From NCBI RefSeq assembly GCF_001483755.1, contig NZ_LQBK01000040.1, positions 58,628 through 122,627 of the forward strand: a stretch of 64,000 nucleotides of DNA. Reading direction: 5' to 3'. Made by a program: the position numbers and the translations under genes. Shown here piece after piece: positions 8,042-16,379 of the stretch. The notes beneath the pieces were generated by a model that was not told where the DNA came from, searched no databases, and saw nothing but the letters and a program-made list of their open reading frames with translations. The number at the start of each line of letters is the position of its first letter. Position 1 is the first letter of the stretch. Source of the DNA: Kocuria rosea subsp. polaris. Lineage in GTDB: Bacteria > Actinomycetota > Actinomycetes > Actinomycetales > Micrococcaceae.

Positions 8042-9226
8042 GTGGACCTGCCCCCGCTCGTCGAGCCGGCCCCCGAGCTCACCGACGCCGAGCTGCGCCG
8101 CTACGCCCGCCACCTGACCGTCCCCGAGATCGGCGAGCAGGGCCAGCGGCGGCTCAAGAACGCCCGCGTGCTGTGCGTGGGCGCGGGCGGCCTCGGCTCC
8201 CCGGCCCTGCTCTACCTCGCCGCCGCGGGCGTCGGGACCCTCGGCGTCGTCGACGACGACGTGGTGGAGGCCTCCAACCTGCAGCGCCAGGTCGTCCACG
8301 GCGGATCGACGCTGGGCGCGGCCAAGACCGCCTCGGCCGCCGCGCGGATCGCCGACCTCAACCCGCTGGTGCACGTGGTGGAGCACCGCGAGCGGCTCAC
8401 GGCCGCCAACGCGGAGGAGGTCCTGGCCGGCTACGACCTCGTGCTCGACGGCACGGACAACTTCGGGACCCGCTACCTCGTCTCCGACGCGTGCGAACTG
8501 ACCGGTCTGCCGCACGTGTGGGGCTCGATCCTGCGCTTCGACGGCCAGTACTCGGTGTTCTGGGGCGCGCACGGGCCCACCTACCGCGACCTCTACCCCG
8601 TGCCCCCGGCGCCGGGCACGGTGCCCAGCTGCGCCGAGGCCGGGGTGCTCGGCGTGCTGCCGGGGCTGCTGGGCACCGCCATGGCGGTCGAGGCCGTCAA
8701 GCTGGTCACCGGGATCGGCACCACGATGCTCGGCCGGGTCGCCACCTACGACGCCCTCTCGGCACGCTGGTGGGAGATCCCGCTGGCACCGACGCCGGGG
8801 CGCGCGCCCGTCACGTCCCTCGCTCCCGGCACAGCCGGCACCGGGGCCGACGGCGGCGCTCCCGCCTGCCCGGCGCCGGCCCCCGAGCACGTCCCGACCG
8901 TGACGGCTCCCGAGCTCGCGGCGCTGCTGGCGGCGCGGGAGCGCGGCGCCGCGGACTTCGAGCTCGTCGACGTCCGGGAGCCCTACGAGGCCCGGCTCGC
9001 GGCGATCCCCGGCTCGCGGCTGGTCCCCCTGGGGCAGTTCGAGTCCGGGGAGGCCCTCGCGCGGATCGCCCCGGACCGCCGGGTGCTGCTGCACTGCAAG
9101 GCCGGGGCGCGCTCCGAGCGCGCCCTGCGGCTCCTGGTGGCCTCGGGGCACCGCGACGTCGCGCACCTCGAGGGCGGGGTGCTGGCGTGGATCGAGCAGG
9201 TGGACCCGTCCCAGCAGCCCTACTGA
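8042..9226 (+). CDS. moeB: MoeB/ThiF-type adenylyltransferase fused to rhodanese (MoeZ-like)
   Basis: A 394-residue fusion that activates the C-terminus of a sulfur-carrier protein such as MoaD by adenylylation and can transfer sulfur through its rhodanese domain. The E1-like domain (about 12-260) has the nucleotide loop GAGGLGSPALLYLAAAG and the acidic VVDDDVVEASNLQRQ strand. The rhodanese domain (about 290-394) has VDVREPYEA and the active-site Cys in LLHCKAGARSERA. GTG at 8042 lies five bases after moaE. Actinobacterial MoeZ proteins with this layout can serve several sulfur carriers, so its role may exceed molybdopterin. Confidence 0.92.
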   Translation: MDLPPLVEPAPELTDAELRRYARHLTVPEIGEQGQRRLKNARVLCVGAGGLGSPALLYLAAAGVGTLGVVDDDVVEASNLQRQVVHGGSTLGAAKTASAAARIADLNPLVHVVEHRERLTAANAEEVLAGYDLVLDGTDNFGTRYLVSDACELTGLPHVWGSILRFDGQYSVFWGAHGPTYRDLYPVPPAPGTVPSCAEAGVLGVLPGLLGTAMAVEAVKLVTGIGTTMLGRVATYDALSARWWEIPLAPTPGRAPVTSLAPGTAGTGADGGAPACPAPAPEHVPTVTAPELAALLAARERGAADFELVDVREPYEARLAAIPGSRLVPLGQFESGEALARIAPDRRVLLHCKAGARSERALRLLVASGHRDVAHLEGGVLAWIEQVDPSQQPY

Positions 9227-9286
9227 GCCGGTCGCCCCTGGTCCGGTCCCGGCCGGCGCACGGCAGCGGGCCCGGGGCACAGGACG

Positions 9287-9292
9287 TAGGCT
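9287..9292 (+). promoter_or_regulatory. Candidate -10 box, near-leaderless start
   Basis: TAGGCT ends nine bases before the GTG at 9302, so transcription would start at or a few bases before the start codon. This favours GTG 9302 over the later ATG at 9326. No good -35 is visible. Confidence 0.4.
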
Positions 9293-9301
9293 GATCATCC
9301 C

Positions 9302-10387
9302 GTGCCGCCGACCGATGGACACCGCATGCCCCCTCCGCACCCCTGCCGCGACTCCCGGCCCGGGCGTGTCCAGGAGGCCGCCGCGGCCCTGCGCGCCGCC
9401 GTGCCCGGCGCCCTGGGCGCCGCCCTCGCCGCGGCGAGGGAGCTGGGCGAGGACCTCCCCGCTCCCGGAACGGGCCGCACCGGGCAGCTGTGGCTCCGGC
9501 TCGCCGAGCTCGCCCGGCTCGACCTCTCCCTCGCCCGCGTCGTGGAGCCGCACCTGGACGCTCTCGCGATCCTGCGCCAGGCGGGCCTCGACGAGCTCGC
9601 CGGCCGGCCCGCCGCCTGGGGCGTCTGGGCCGCCGAGGCCGCCGGTCACGAGCTCGTGGCCCGGTACGGGTCCGGCGGCTGGGAGCTCACGGGCACCAAG
9701 GCCTGGTGCTCGCTCGCCGCGCACCTGGACCGGGCGGTCGTCACGGCGAGCACCGGCGGGGGGCGCCGCCGGGCCTTCGCCGTGGACCTCGCCCACCCCG
9801 GCGTGGTCCCCGGGAGCACCGAGGACTGGCGGCCGGCGGGGCTGCAGGACGTGCCGACCGGCGACGTGCGGTGCACGGCGGTGCCCGCCGTGCCGGTCGG
9901 ACCGGACGGGTGGTACCTGGAGCGCCCCGGCTTCGCGTGGGGCGGGATCGGGGTGGCCGCGTGCTGGTACGGCGGTGCCGCGGGCGTGGCCGACCTCCTG
10001 TGGGAGGACGCCGTGCGGCGCCGCCGCCCGGACGGGCGCCCGCTCGACCAGCTGGGCCACGCCGCGCTCGGCGTCGTCGACACGCACCTGCACGCCGCCC
10101 GCACGGCGCTGCGCGCGGCGGCGGAGCAGGTCGACGCCGGCCGGGCCGGCGGGGACCGCGGCGCGGTCCTGGCCCTGCGCACCCGGCGCGTCGTCGCGCG
10201 GGCGGCGGAGGCCGTGCTCGGGGAGGTCTCGGCCGCCACCGGCCCGGGACCGCTCACCGGCGCCCCCGAGCACGTCCGCCGGGTGAGCGCCCTGCAGGTC
10301 TACGTCCGGCAGGAGCACGCCCAGCGGGACGCCGCCGCACTGGGGCGCGCCCTGCTCGACGGCGCGGCCGGGGACCGCCCGTGGTGA
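9302..10387 (+). CDS. Acyl-CoA dehydrogenase-like protein, short
   Basis: A 361-residue protein related to the acyl-CoA dehydrogenase fold: an N-terminal helical part with LAELARLDLSLARVVEPH, a central beta region with WELTGTKAWCSLAAHLD (the GxK strand of the family), and a C-terminal helical bundle. The usual catalytic Glu region is not obvious and the protein is about 20 residues shorter than typical members, so a true dehydrogenase role is uncertain. It is the first gene of a three-gene operon; its stop overlaps the next start (GTGA at 10384). Substrate unknown. Confidence 0.72.
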   Translation: MPPTDGHRMPPPHPCRDSRPGRVQEAAAALRAAVPGALGAALAAARELGEDLPAPGTGRTGQLWLRLAELARLDLSLARVVEPHLDALAILRQAGLDELAGRPAAWGVWAAEAAGHELVARYGSGGWELTGTKAWCSLAAHLDRAVVTASTGGGRRRAFAVDLAHPGVVPGSTEDWRPAGLQDVPTGDVRCTAVPAVPVGPDGWYLERPGFAWGGIGVAACWYGGAAGVADLLWEDAVRRRRPDGRPLDQLGHAALGVVDTHLHAARTALRAAAEQVDAGRAGGDRGAVLALRTRRVVARAAEAVLGEVSAATGPGPLTGAPEHVRRVSALQVYVRQEHAQRDAAALGRALLDGAAGDRPW

Positions 10388-11742
10388 GCTTCGACCACCG
10401 GGACCCCGGGACCCCCGAAGCGGTGTGGGCGCGCGCCCCGCGCCTGCGGGCGGCGCGTCCGCTCCTGCTCGGCGGCATCGAACGTCTCGTGGTCCTCGCC
10501 GCCCACCCCGACGACGAGAGCCTCGGCGCGGGCGGGCTGATCTCGCTCGCGGCCCGTGCCGGCGCCCGGGTGCGGGTGGTCGTGGCGACCCTGGGCGAGC
10601 GCTCCCACCCCGGGTCCCCGACCCGGACGCCGGCCGACCTCGCCCGCGTGCGGCGGGCCGAGGCCGCGGCCGCCACCGACCGTCTCGCGGACGGCGTGGT
10701 GCCCGAGCTGCTGGGGCTTCCCGACGGGGCCCTGGACACCGCGGGGGAGGCGCTGCGCGGCCCCGTGGCCGAGGCCGCGGCCTGGGCCGCCGCCGGACGG
10801 CGGGGTGTGCTCGCCGCCCCCTGGGGCGACGACGGGCACGTCGACCACGAGGTGCTGGGCCGGGCGGCACGGGCGGCCGCCGCCGCGCACGGTGTCGAGT
10901 GCCTCGAGTACCCCGTCTGGCTGTGGCACTGGGGCGGGCCCGACGACCTGCCGGCGCACGGGATCCGGGTCCTCGCCCTGGACGCCGGGGCGCGCGCGGC
11001 CAAGGAGCGGGCCCTGACCGCCCACGCCTCGCAGGTCCTGCCGCTGTCCCCGGCCCCGGGGGACGAGGCCCTCCTGGGCCCGCACGTGCTGGCCCGGTTC
11101 CGCCGTCCGGCAGAGCACTTCTTCGTGCTCCCGCCCGCCGGGGCGGCACCGGACGCCGCCGACGTGTTCGACGACGTCCACCGCGGCGCCGAGGACCCGT
11201 GGGACGTCGACTCCTCCTGGTACGAGCGGCGCAAGCGCGCCGTGACCGTCGCCGCACTGCCCCGCGCCCGGTACCGCCGGGTCCTGGAGGCCGGCTGCTC
11301 CGTCGGCGCCCTGACCGCAGAGCTCGCGGGCCGCGCCGACGTCGTGCTGGCCGTGGACGCGAGCGGTGTCGCGGCCGACCGGGCGCGGCACCGGCTGGCG
11401 GCGCGGCCCGGCGTGCAGGTGGAGCGGCGCCGGCTGCCCGAGCAGTGGCCGGCCGGCCCGTTCGACCTCGTGGTGCTCTCCGAGACCGGCTACTTCCTCG
11501 ACGCCTCGCAGCTGAGCGCTCTCCTCGACCGCGCGGCCGGAGCGCTCGAGCCGGACGGCCACCTCCTGCTGTGCCACTGGCGCCACCCGATCGAGGGCTG
11601 GCCGCTCGACGGGGCCGACGTGCACGCGGCCGTGCACGCGGACGCCCGCTTCCACCGCCTGCTGGAGCACACGGAACGGGACTTCGTGCTGGAGGTCTTC
11701 GAGCCCGTGGCGCCCCGGGCAGCCGGCGCCGGACCGTGCTGA
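10384..11742 (+). CDS. PIG-L deacetylase / SAM methyltransferase fusion
   Basis: A 452-residue two-domain protein. Residues about 30-250 are a PIG-L (LmbE-like) zinc deacetylase with VLAAHPDDESLGAGG and a second metal site in GDDGHVDHEVLG. Residues about 265-445 are a class I SAM methyltransferase with VLEAGCSVGALTAELA and the acidic strand VLAVDAS. The fusion suggests successive N-deacetylation and methylation of one sugar or nucleoside-like substrate. GTG at 10384 overlaps the previous stop; GTG at 10381 is equally possible. The next gene starts inside its last codons, so all three products are probably made together. Confidence 0.85.
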   Translation: MSFDHRDPGTPEAVWARAPRLRAARPLLLGGIERLVVLAAHPDDESLGAGGLISLAARAGARVRVVVATLGERSHPGSPTRTPADLARVRRAEAAAATDRLADGVVPELLGLPDGALDTAGEALRGPVAEAAAWAAAGRRGVLAAPWGDDGHVDHEVLGRAARAAAAAHGVECLEYPVWLWHWGGPDDLPAHGIRVLALDAGARAAKERALTAHASQVLPLSPAPGDEALLGPHVLARFRRPAEHFFVLPPAGAAPDAADVFDDVHRGAEDPWDVDSSWYERRKRAVTVAALPRARYRRVLEAGCSVGALTAELAGRADVVLAVDASGVAADRARHRLAARPGVQVERRRLPEQWPAGPFDLVVLSETGYFLDASQLSALLDRAAGALEPDGHLLLCHWRHPIEGWPLDGADVHAAVHADARFHRLLEHTERDFVLEVFEPVAPRAAGAGPC

Positions 11743-12449
11743 GCCCGGTGGAGCGGGTGGTGGTCGTGGTCCCGGCCCGGAACGAGGAGCGGCTGCTCGG
11801 CCGGTGCCTGGCCACGGTGGAGCACGCTGCCACCCGGGCGCGGGCGGTCCGGGCCCCGGTGCGGGTGGACGTCGTCGTGGCACTGGACCGCTGCACCGAC
11901 GGCAGCGCCCGGATCGCCGCGGCGTCGGGAGCGGACGTCGTCGTCGGCTCGTGGGGCACCCCGGGGGCGGCCCGGGCCGCGGCGGTGCGCGCCGCGGGTG
12001 CGGTGGGGGAGCGCACCTGGATCGTGTCGACCGACGCGGACAGCGCGGTGCCCGCCCACTGGCTCACGGGTCACCTGGACGCGGCCGGGCGCGGAGCGGA
12101 ACTGCTGCTCGGCACCGTGGAACCGGATCCCCGGGACCTGCCCGCGGACGTCCTGGCACGCTGGCACGCCCTGCACCGGCTCGAGGAGGGGCACCCCCAC
12201 GCGCATGCGGCGAACCTGGGCGTCCGGGCCGACGTCTATGCCGCGTGCGGTGGTTTCCGGTCCCTGCCGCACGGCGAGGACGTCGAGCTGGCGGAGACGG
12301 CGCGGGCGCACGGGCGCCGCGTGCTCGCCACGGACCGGGTGCGCGTGCTCACCTCGGGGCGCAGCACCGGGCGGGTCGAGCTCGGCTTCGCCGGCTGGCT
12401 GCGGGCGCTGGCGGGGGAGCGGCAGCCCCTCGGCGCGGAGCCCGGCTGA
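11736..12449 (+). CDS. Glycosyltransferase family 2-like
   Basis: A 237-residue soluble GT-A-type transferase. VVVVPARNEERLLGRCLA begins near residue 8; VVVALDRCTDGSARIA is the nucleotide-sugar binding segment and WIVSTDADSAVPAHWL holds the DxD. GEDVELAETARAHG near 185 fits the catalytic-base region. There are no membrane segments. GTG at 11736 overlaps the upstream stop by seven bases. A perfect 11-bp stem (12434-12444 with 12459-12469) straddles its stop codon and probably terminates the operon. Acceptor unknown. Confidence 0.83.
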   Translation: MLSPVERVVVVVPARNEERLLGRCLATVEHAATRARAVRAPVRVDVVVALDRCTDGSARIAAASGADVVVGSWGTPGAARAAAVRAAGAVGERTWIVSTDADSAVPAHWLTGHLDAAGRGAELLLGTVEPDPRDLPADVLARWHALHRLEEGHPHAHAANLGVRADVYAACGGFRSLPHGEDVELAETARAHGRRVLATDRVRVLTSGRSTGRVELGFAGWLRALAGERQPLGAEPG

Positions 12450-12469
12450 GCCGGGGGACGGGCTCCGCG
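12434..12469 (+). terminator. Hairpin at the end of the deacetylase/glycosyltransferase operon
   Basis: Perfect 11-bp inverted repeat CGCGGAGCCCG / CGGGCTCCGCG with a 14-base loop that contains the glycosyltransferase stop codon. There is no T-run, as is common in high-GC actinobacteria. Confidence 0.5.
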
Positions 12470-12557
12470 CTACGCGGGGAGCGGACAGCCCTGGCCAGGG
12501 ACCGGTGCCGTCTGCCTACGGTGAGGCCGTACCGCAGACGACGGAAGGACCCACAGC

Positions 12558-13016
12558 ATGACCGAGAACAGCATCTCCGCCAGCCGCGTCATCGACGCCC
12601 CCGCCGACGCCATCTTCGACGTCCTCAGCCTGCCCGCGCGCCACCGGCAGATCGACGGCTCCGGCACGGTGGTCTCCGGCGACGACCAGCGCATCCAGCA
12701 GGTCGGGCAGGTCTTCGTGATGAACATGAACGGCGAGCACATGGGCGGCGACTACGTCATGGAGAACACCGTCTCCGGCTTCGACGAGAACAAGCTGCTC
12801 GCCTGGCGGCCCAAGCCGCAGGGCGCGGAGCTGGAGGGCTGGGAGTGGATCTGGGAGCTCGAGCCCCAGGGCCCCGGCGCCACGCTGGTCACCGAGACCT
12901 ACTCGTGGGAGCACGCGAGCCCGGAGGCCCGGAAGGCCGTGTCCTTCCCGCTGTTCGAGGAGGGCGCCCTGGAGCACTCCCTCGAGCGGCTCGCCGCGGC
13001 CGTCTCCGAGAAGTGA
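12558..13016 (+). CDS. SRPBCC-family (START-like) protein
   Basis: A 152-residue protein of the polyketide-cyclase/lipid-transport START-like fold. It begins ISASRVIDAPADAIFDVL, the usual first strand and helix, with a Trp-rich segment (GWEWIWELEPQG) and a terminal amphipathic helix. Members bind hydrophobic ligands; the ligand here cannot be told. ATG is preceded by GGAAGGA. TACGGT at 12517-12522 is a plausible -10. It stands alone between a converging gene and the operon terminator. Confidence 0.8.
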   Translation: MTENSISASRVIDAPADAIFDVLSLPARHRQIDGSGTVVSGDDQRIQQVGQVFVMNMNGEHMGGDYVMENTVSGFDENKLLAWRPKPQGAELEGWEWIWELEPQGPGATLVTETYSWEHASPEARKAVSFPLFEEGALEHSLERLAAAVSEK

Positions 13017-13042
13017 GCGCCTGAGCCGCCCAGGCCCGTGGG

Positions 13043-13465
13043 TCAGGGCTCCCGGCGGGCGGCGCGCGCCGAGGCCGCCGCCGGGTCGACCCACAGGATC
13101 TCCCACTGGTGGCCGTCGGGGTCCCGGAAGCAGCGCGAGCGCAGGAAGCCGTAGTCCTGGGCGTCGCCCTCGGTCCCGCCGGCGCGGACGGCGCGGTCCA
13201 CGATGGTGTCGATCTCGTCCGGGGAGTCCACGCTGAGCGCGTTGACCACCGAGGCGTCGGCCGGGGTGCCGGGAGTCCCGGGGCCCACCAGGCGCAGGTG
13301 GCGGTCCTCGCTCAGGACCATGACGTGCTCGTCCTCGCGGATCTCCACGGTCCCCGCCCCGCTGCCCTCGAACGCCGGGTGCAGCCGCCAGCCCAGGCCG
13401 GAGTAGAACCGCTTCGAGCGCTCCAGGTCCGAGACGGGAAGGGTGATGAATTCTGCCGGTGCCAT
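13043..13465 (-). CDS. VOC-family (glyoxalase/dioxygenase-like) protein
   Basis: A 140-residue protein with the paired beta-alpha-beta-beta-beta modules of the vicinal-oxygen-chelate fold: FITLPVSDLERSKRFYSGLGW at the start and RCFRDPDGHQWEILWVDP near the end. The terminal His and Glu could be metal ligands. The N-terminal metal His of classic glyoxalases is not visible, so catalysis is uncertain. It converges on the upstream SRPBCC gene with 26 bases between stops. Confidence 0.8.
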   Translation of the reverse strand: MAPAEFITLPVSDLERSKRFYSGLGWRLHPAFEGSGAGTVEIREDEHVMVLSEDRHLRLVGPGTPGTPADASVVNALSVDSPDEIDTIVDRAVRAGGTEGDAQDYGFLRSRCFRDPDGHQWEILWVDPAAASARAARREP

Positions 13466-13562
13466 GACGTCCCCCTCGTGCTGCGGCGGTCCCCGCCCTC
13501 AGCATGGTCCCCGGCCCGCGGGGGCGCAACGGTGTGACAGGATCCCCGCCCGCATGTCGCGG

Positions 13563-13604
13563 CGGCATCGCCACGGCATCGCCACGGCATCGTCACGGCA
13601 TCGG
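13563..13604 (+). repeat. 11-bp tandem repeat upstream of the quinone reductase gene
   Basis: About 3.8 copies of CGGCATCGCCA in a row (units at 13563, 13574, 13585 and a partial at 13596; the third copy has one change). It lies in the 183-base divergent spacer, 45 bases before the ATG at 13649, so it could be a cluster of regulator sites or simple slippage. Confidence 0.8.
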
Positions 13605-13648
13605 AGCGGGGCCGGAATGGGTTCGCCCGTCCCGGGGTTGGAACGGGC

Positions 13649-14578
13649 ATGCAGGTCATCGGAGTCGAGTCGTTCGGAGGACCCGAGGTCCTCGCCGTCC
13701 ACGAGCTGCCGGACCCCCACCCGGGGCCCGGGGAGGTGCGGATCCGGGTCAGGGCGGCTGCCGTCAGCCCCACGGACACCGTGCTGCGCGCCGGCGGACA
13801 GCCGCTGGAGCACCTGAGCCCGCCGTACGTGCCGGGGATGGACGCGGCCGGGGTCGTCGACGAGGTCGGGCCGGGCAGCGCCTGGCGGGTGGGGGAGGCG
13901 GTCATGGCCATCGCCCTGCCGCGCGGGGAGCACGGGGGCGCCTACGCCGAGCTCCTGGTCGCCCCCGACGACTCGATCGCCCGCCTCCCCGCGGGCACGG
14001 ACTTCGCCACCGCCTGCACCCTGCCCATGAACGGGCTCACGGCCCTGCAGATCCTCGAGGTGCTGGACCTGCAGCCCGAGCAGACCCTGGCCGTCACCGG
14101 GGCCGCGGGCACCCTGGGCAACTACGTGGTGGAGCTCGCCAAGCACGAGGGCCTCACCGTCGTGGCCGACGCGTCGGAGCACGACCTAGAGCTCGTGGAG
14201 AGCCTCGGCGCCGACCACGTGGTCGCCCGCGGCGACGACGTCGCGGAGCGGATCCGCGAGTTCTTCCCCGACGGGGTCGACGCCCTCGTGGACGCCGCCG
14301 TGCTCCACGAGAAGGCGGTCCCCGCCGTCCGGGACGGCGGGGACTTCGCGACCGTGCGGCACTGGACGGGGGACCCGGGGCGCGGGATCACCGTGCACCG
14401 GATCAGCGTGCCCCGGGAGTACCACTCGGGCCGGAAGCTCGACCGGCTGCGCCGGCACGTGGAGGAGGGGGTGCTCTCCCTGCGCGTGGCCGCCGTCCTG
14501 CCCGCCGCGGACGCCGCCGAGGCGCACCGCCGGCTCGAGGCCGGGGGCGTCCGGGGGCGCCTCGTCCTGGAGTTCTGA
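13649..14578 (+). CDS. NADPH:quinone reductase-like MDR oxidoreductase
   Basis: A 309-residue zinc-independent medium-chain dehydrogenase/reductase. The N-terminal GroES-like domain has PHPGPGEVRIRVRAAAVSPTDTVLR and YVPGMDAAGVV; the nucleotide-binding loop is GAAGTLGNYVVELAKHEG near residue 150. The structural and catalytic zinc Cys residues of alcohol dehydrogenases are absent, pointing to the quinone-reductase branch. The C-terminal RLEAGGVRGRLVLEF is typical. No strong ribosome site is visible. The substrate is probably a quinone or enone; not determinable. Confidence 0.85.
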   Translation: MQVIGVESFGGPEVLAVHELPDPHPGPGEVRIRVRAAAVSPTDTVLRAGGQPLEHLSPPYVPGMDAAGVVDEVGPGSAWRVGEAVMAIALPRGEHGGAYAELLVAPDDSIARLPAGTDFATACTLPMNGLTALQILEVLDLQPEQTLAVTGAAGTLGNYVVELAKHEGLTVVADASEHDLELVESLGADHVVARGDDVAERIREFFPDGVDALVDAAVLHEKAVPAVRDGGDFATVRHWTGDPGRGITVHRISVPREYHSGRKLDRLRRHVEEGVLSLRVAAVLPAADAAEAHRRLEAGGVRGRLVLEF

Positions 14579-14602
14579 GGCCCGGCTCCCGGAGGGCCGG
14601 AC

Positions 14603-15313
14603 TCAGAAGTGGGACCGGTACTGGTGGTCGATCCCGACCTGGTCCACCTTGCGGTGGAAGCGCATCCCGGCCAGGCCGCCCAGGACCGCCGCGAGCAGCG
14701 GGATCAGGACGGCGACGACCAGGGCGATGATGCCGCCCGTGGTGAGGGCACCCTCGCCGATCGGGATCCGGGGGAAGCTGTTGAGCTCGCGCAGCACGTT
14801 GAACTGCTCGCCCGCGAGCGCACCCAGGAGCGCCAGGACGATCGCGATGAGGATCGCCCACACCCACACGGCCACTCCCTGCTTGGCGCCGTCGAAGCGG
14901 GCCATGCGCCCGGCCACGTAGCCCCCGGCGAAGTAGGCGACGAAGAGGATCAGCGCGAGGGCGATCCCGCTGACCAGGCCCACGGTGCCGGCGTCCTGGG
15001 CCACCTGCTCCGCGATCTCGCCGGGGTCGGTGCTGGTCGCCACGCCCACCCCCGCGCCGATCGCCCCGAGCAGCGCGGTGAGCAGCACGGCGATGCCCGT
15101 GGCGGTCATCCAGCCGAAGAACGCGGAACCGAACTTCACGCCCCCGAACTCCCGCTTCTCCGCCGCGACGACCTCCTGCCGCCGCCCCCGCGGGGTGGAC
15201 GCGCCCGGGCGGTTCGCCCCGGACGTCCGGGGCTCCTCCGGGACGGTCGATCCTGACTGGTCCTGAGCTGCCACGACTGTCTCCTCACGTCCGACCGTCA
15301 GCTTGCTTGACAT
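14603..15313 (-). CDS. Four-helix membrane protein, unknown function
   Basis: A 236-residue protein with a hydrophilic N-terminus (about 1-60, charged and Pro/Arg-containing) followed by four hydrophobic segments near 65-90, 110-135, 148-165 and 185-210, and a short basic C-terminal tail. I recognise no catalytic motif. The small-residue-rich helices (AFFGWMTATGIAVLLTALL) suggest a packed four-helix bundle. ATG at 15313 is chosen since it gives the hydrophilic head without extra codons; the frame is open further upstream into the divergent spacer. Confidence 0.75.
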   Translation of the reverse strand: MSSKLTVGREETVVAAQDQSGSTVPEEPRTSGANRPGASTPRGRRQEVVAAEKREFGGVKFGSAFFGWMTATGIAVLLTALLGAIGAGVGVATSTDPGEIAEQVAQDAGTVGLVSGIALALILFVAYFAGGYVAGRMARFDGAKQGVAVWVWAILIAIVLALLGALAGEQFNVLRELNSFPRIPIGEGALTTGGIIALVVAVLIPLLAAVLGGLAGMRFHRKVDQVGIDHQYRSHF

Positions 15314-15479
15314 GCTCCTCTCCTCGGCGGTGGTCCGCAACGGGTCCGGAGGAGCAGTCCGGACGAGCTGCCCGGACGACGGCAGGGGGTGTGCCCGGGG
15401 TTGCGGCCGGACATAGGCTGAGGCTCCCGAACCGCCCCGCACGGCGGTTCCCGCACCGGACGGACGGAAGGCCACGATC

Positions 15480-16289
15480 ATGGAACGCACTCCCGACTTC
15501 GACCCGCGCACGGCCGTGGTGACCGGCTCCGACTCCGGCATCGGGCGCGCGACCGCCGTGGCGCTCGCGGCGGCCGGCATGGACGTGGGCATCACCTGGC
15601 GCCAGGACGAGGCCGGCGCCGAGCGGACCGCCGAGGAGGTCCGCTCCTACGACCGGCGGGCCGTGGTCGCGCGGCTGGACACCACGGAGCTGGAGAGCTG
15701 CGGCGCCGTCGTCGACGGCCTCGTGGAGCAGCTGGGCGGCGTGGACGTCTTCGTGAACAACTCGGGCACGGGGGCGAACATCCCCTTCCTGGAGACGTCC
15801 CTGGCCACGTGGCGCAAGGTGTTGGCGACCGATCTCGACGGCGCGTTCCTGTGCCTCCAGGCGGCGGCACGGCACATGGTGGCGGCCGGCCGGGGCGGCC
15901 GGCTGATCGCCGTCACCAGCGTGCACGAGCACGTGCCCCGGGTCGGCTCGAGCGCCTACGACGCCGCCAAGCACGGGCTCGGGGGGCTCGTGAAGACCAT
16001 CGCGCTCGAGCTGGGGGAGCACGGGATCACCGCGAACTCGGTGGCCCCCGGGGAGATCGCGACCCCCATGACGGGCCAGGAGGACGAGAACCCGAGGTCC
16101 ACCCACCGTCCCGGCGTGCCGCTGGGCCGGCCCGGGGACGCCCGGGAGATCGCCTCGGTCATCGCGTTCCTCGCCTCCCCGGCCTCCGCCTACGTCACCG
16201 GGGCGTCCTGGGTCGTGGACGGCGGCATGGTGCAGATGGGGCCGCAGGCGGGATCCCACCTGACGAGCGACGAGTGGCGGAAGGGCTGA
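15480..16289 (+). CDS. Short-chain dehydrogenase/reductase
   Basis: A 269-residue classical SDR. The cofactor loop is VTGSDSGIGRA near residue 15, FVNNSGTG near 93 corresponds to NNAG, and the catalytic Tyr and Lys are in SAYDAAKHG near 160. The ending SPASAYVTGASWVVDGG is the usual SDR C-terminus. It resembles glucose-1-dehydrogenase-type general-stress reductases. ATG at 15480 follows GGAAGGCCACGATC. TAGGCT at 15414-15419 is a possible -10. Confidence 0.9.
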   Translation: MERTPDFDPRTAVVTGSDSGIGRATAVALAAAGMDVGITWRQDEAGAERTAEEVRSYDRRAVVARLDTTELESCGAVVDGLVEQLGGVDVFVNNSGTGANIPFLETSLATWRKVLATDLDGAFLCLQAAARHMVAAGRGGRLIAVTSVHEHVPRVGSSAYDAAKHGLGGLVKTIALELGEHGITANSVAPGEIATPMTGQEDENPRSTHRPGVPLGRPGDAREIASVIAFLASPASAYVTGASWVVDGGMVQMGPQAGSHLTSDEWRKG

Positions 16290-16379
16290 CTCCGGCCGGC
16301 GGGACGCCACGGCTCCCGGCCGGCCGGGGCGCCGGCCCACGGGTGCCCGCACGCCGTCCCCGGCGACGCGGACGTGCGC

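Noticed and set aside
7763-12067. A 1434-codon open frame on the minus strand
   Set aside because: It is antisense to moaE, moeB and the deacetylase operon, with Arg/Pro-rich low-complexity translation and no motif; a GC-rich shadow frame.
13563-13604. CRISPR array
   Set aside because: Units are 11 bp and contiguous, without spacers, and no cas gene is present.
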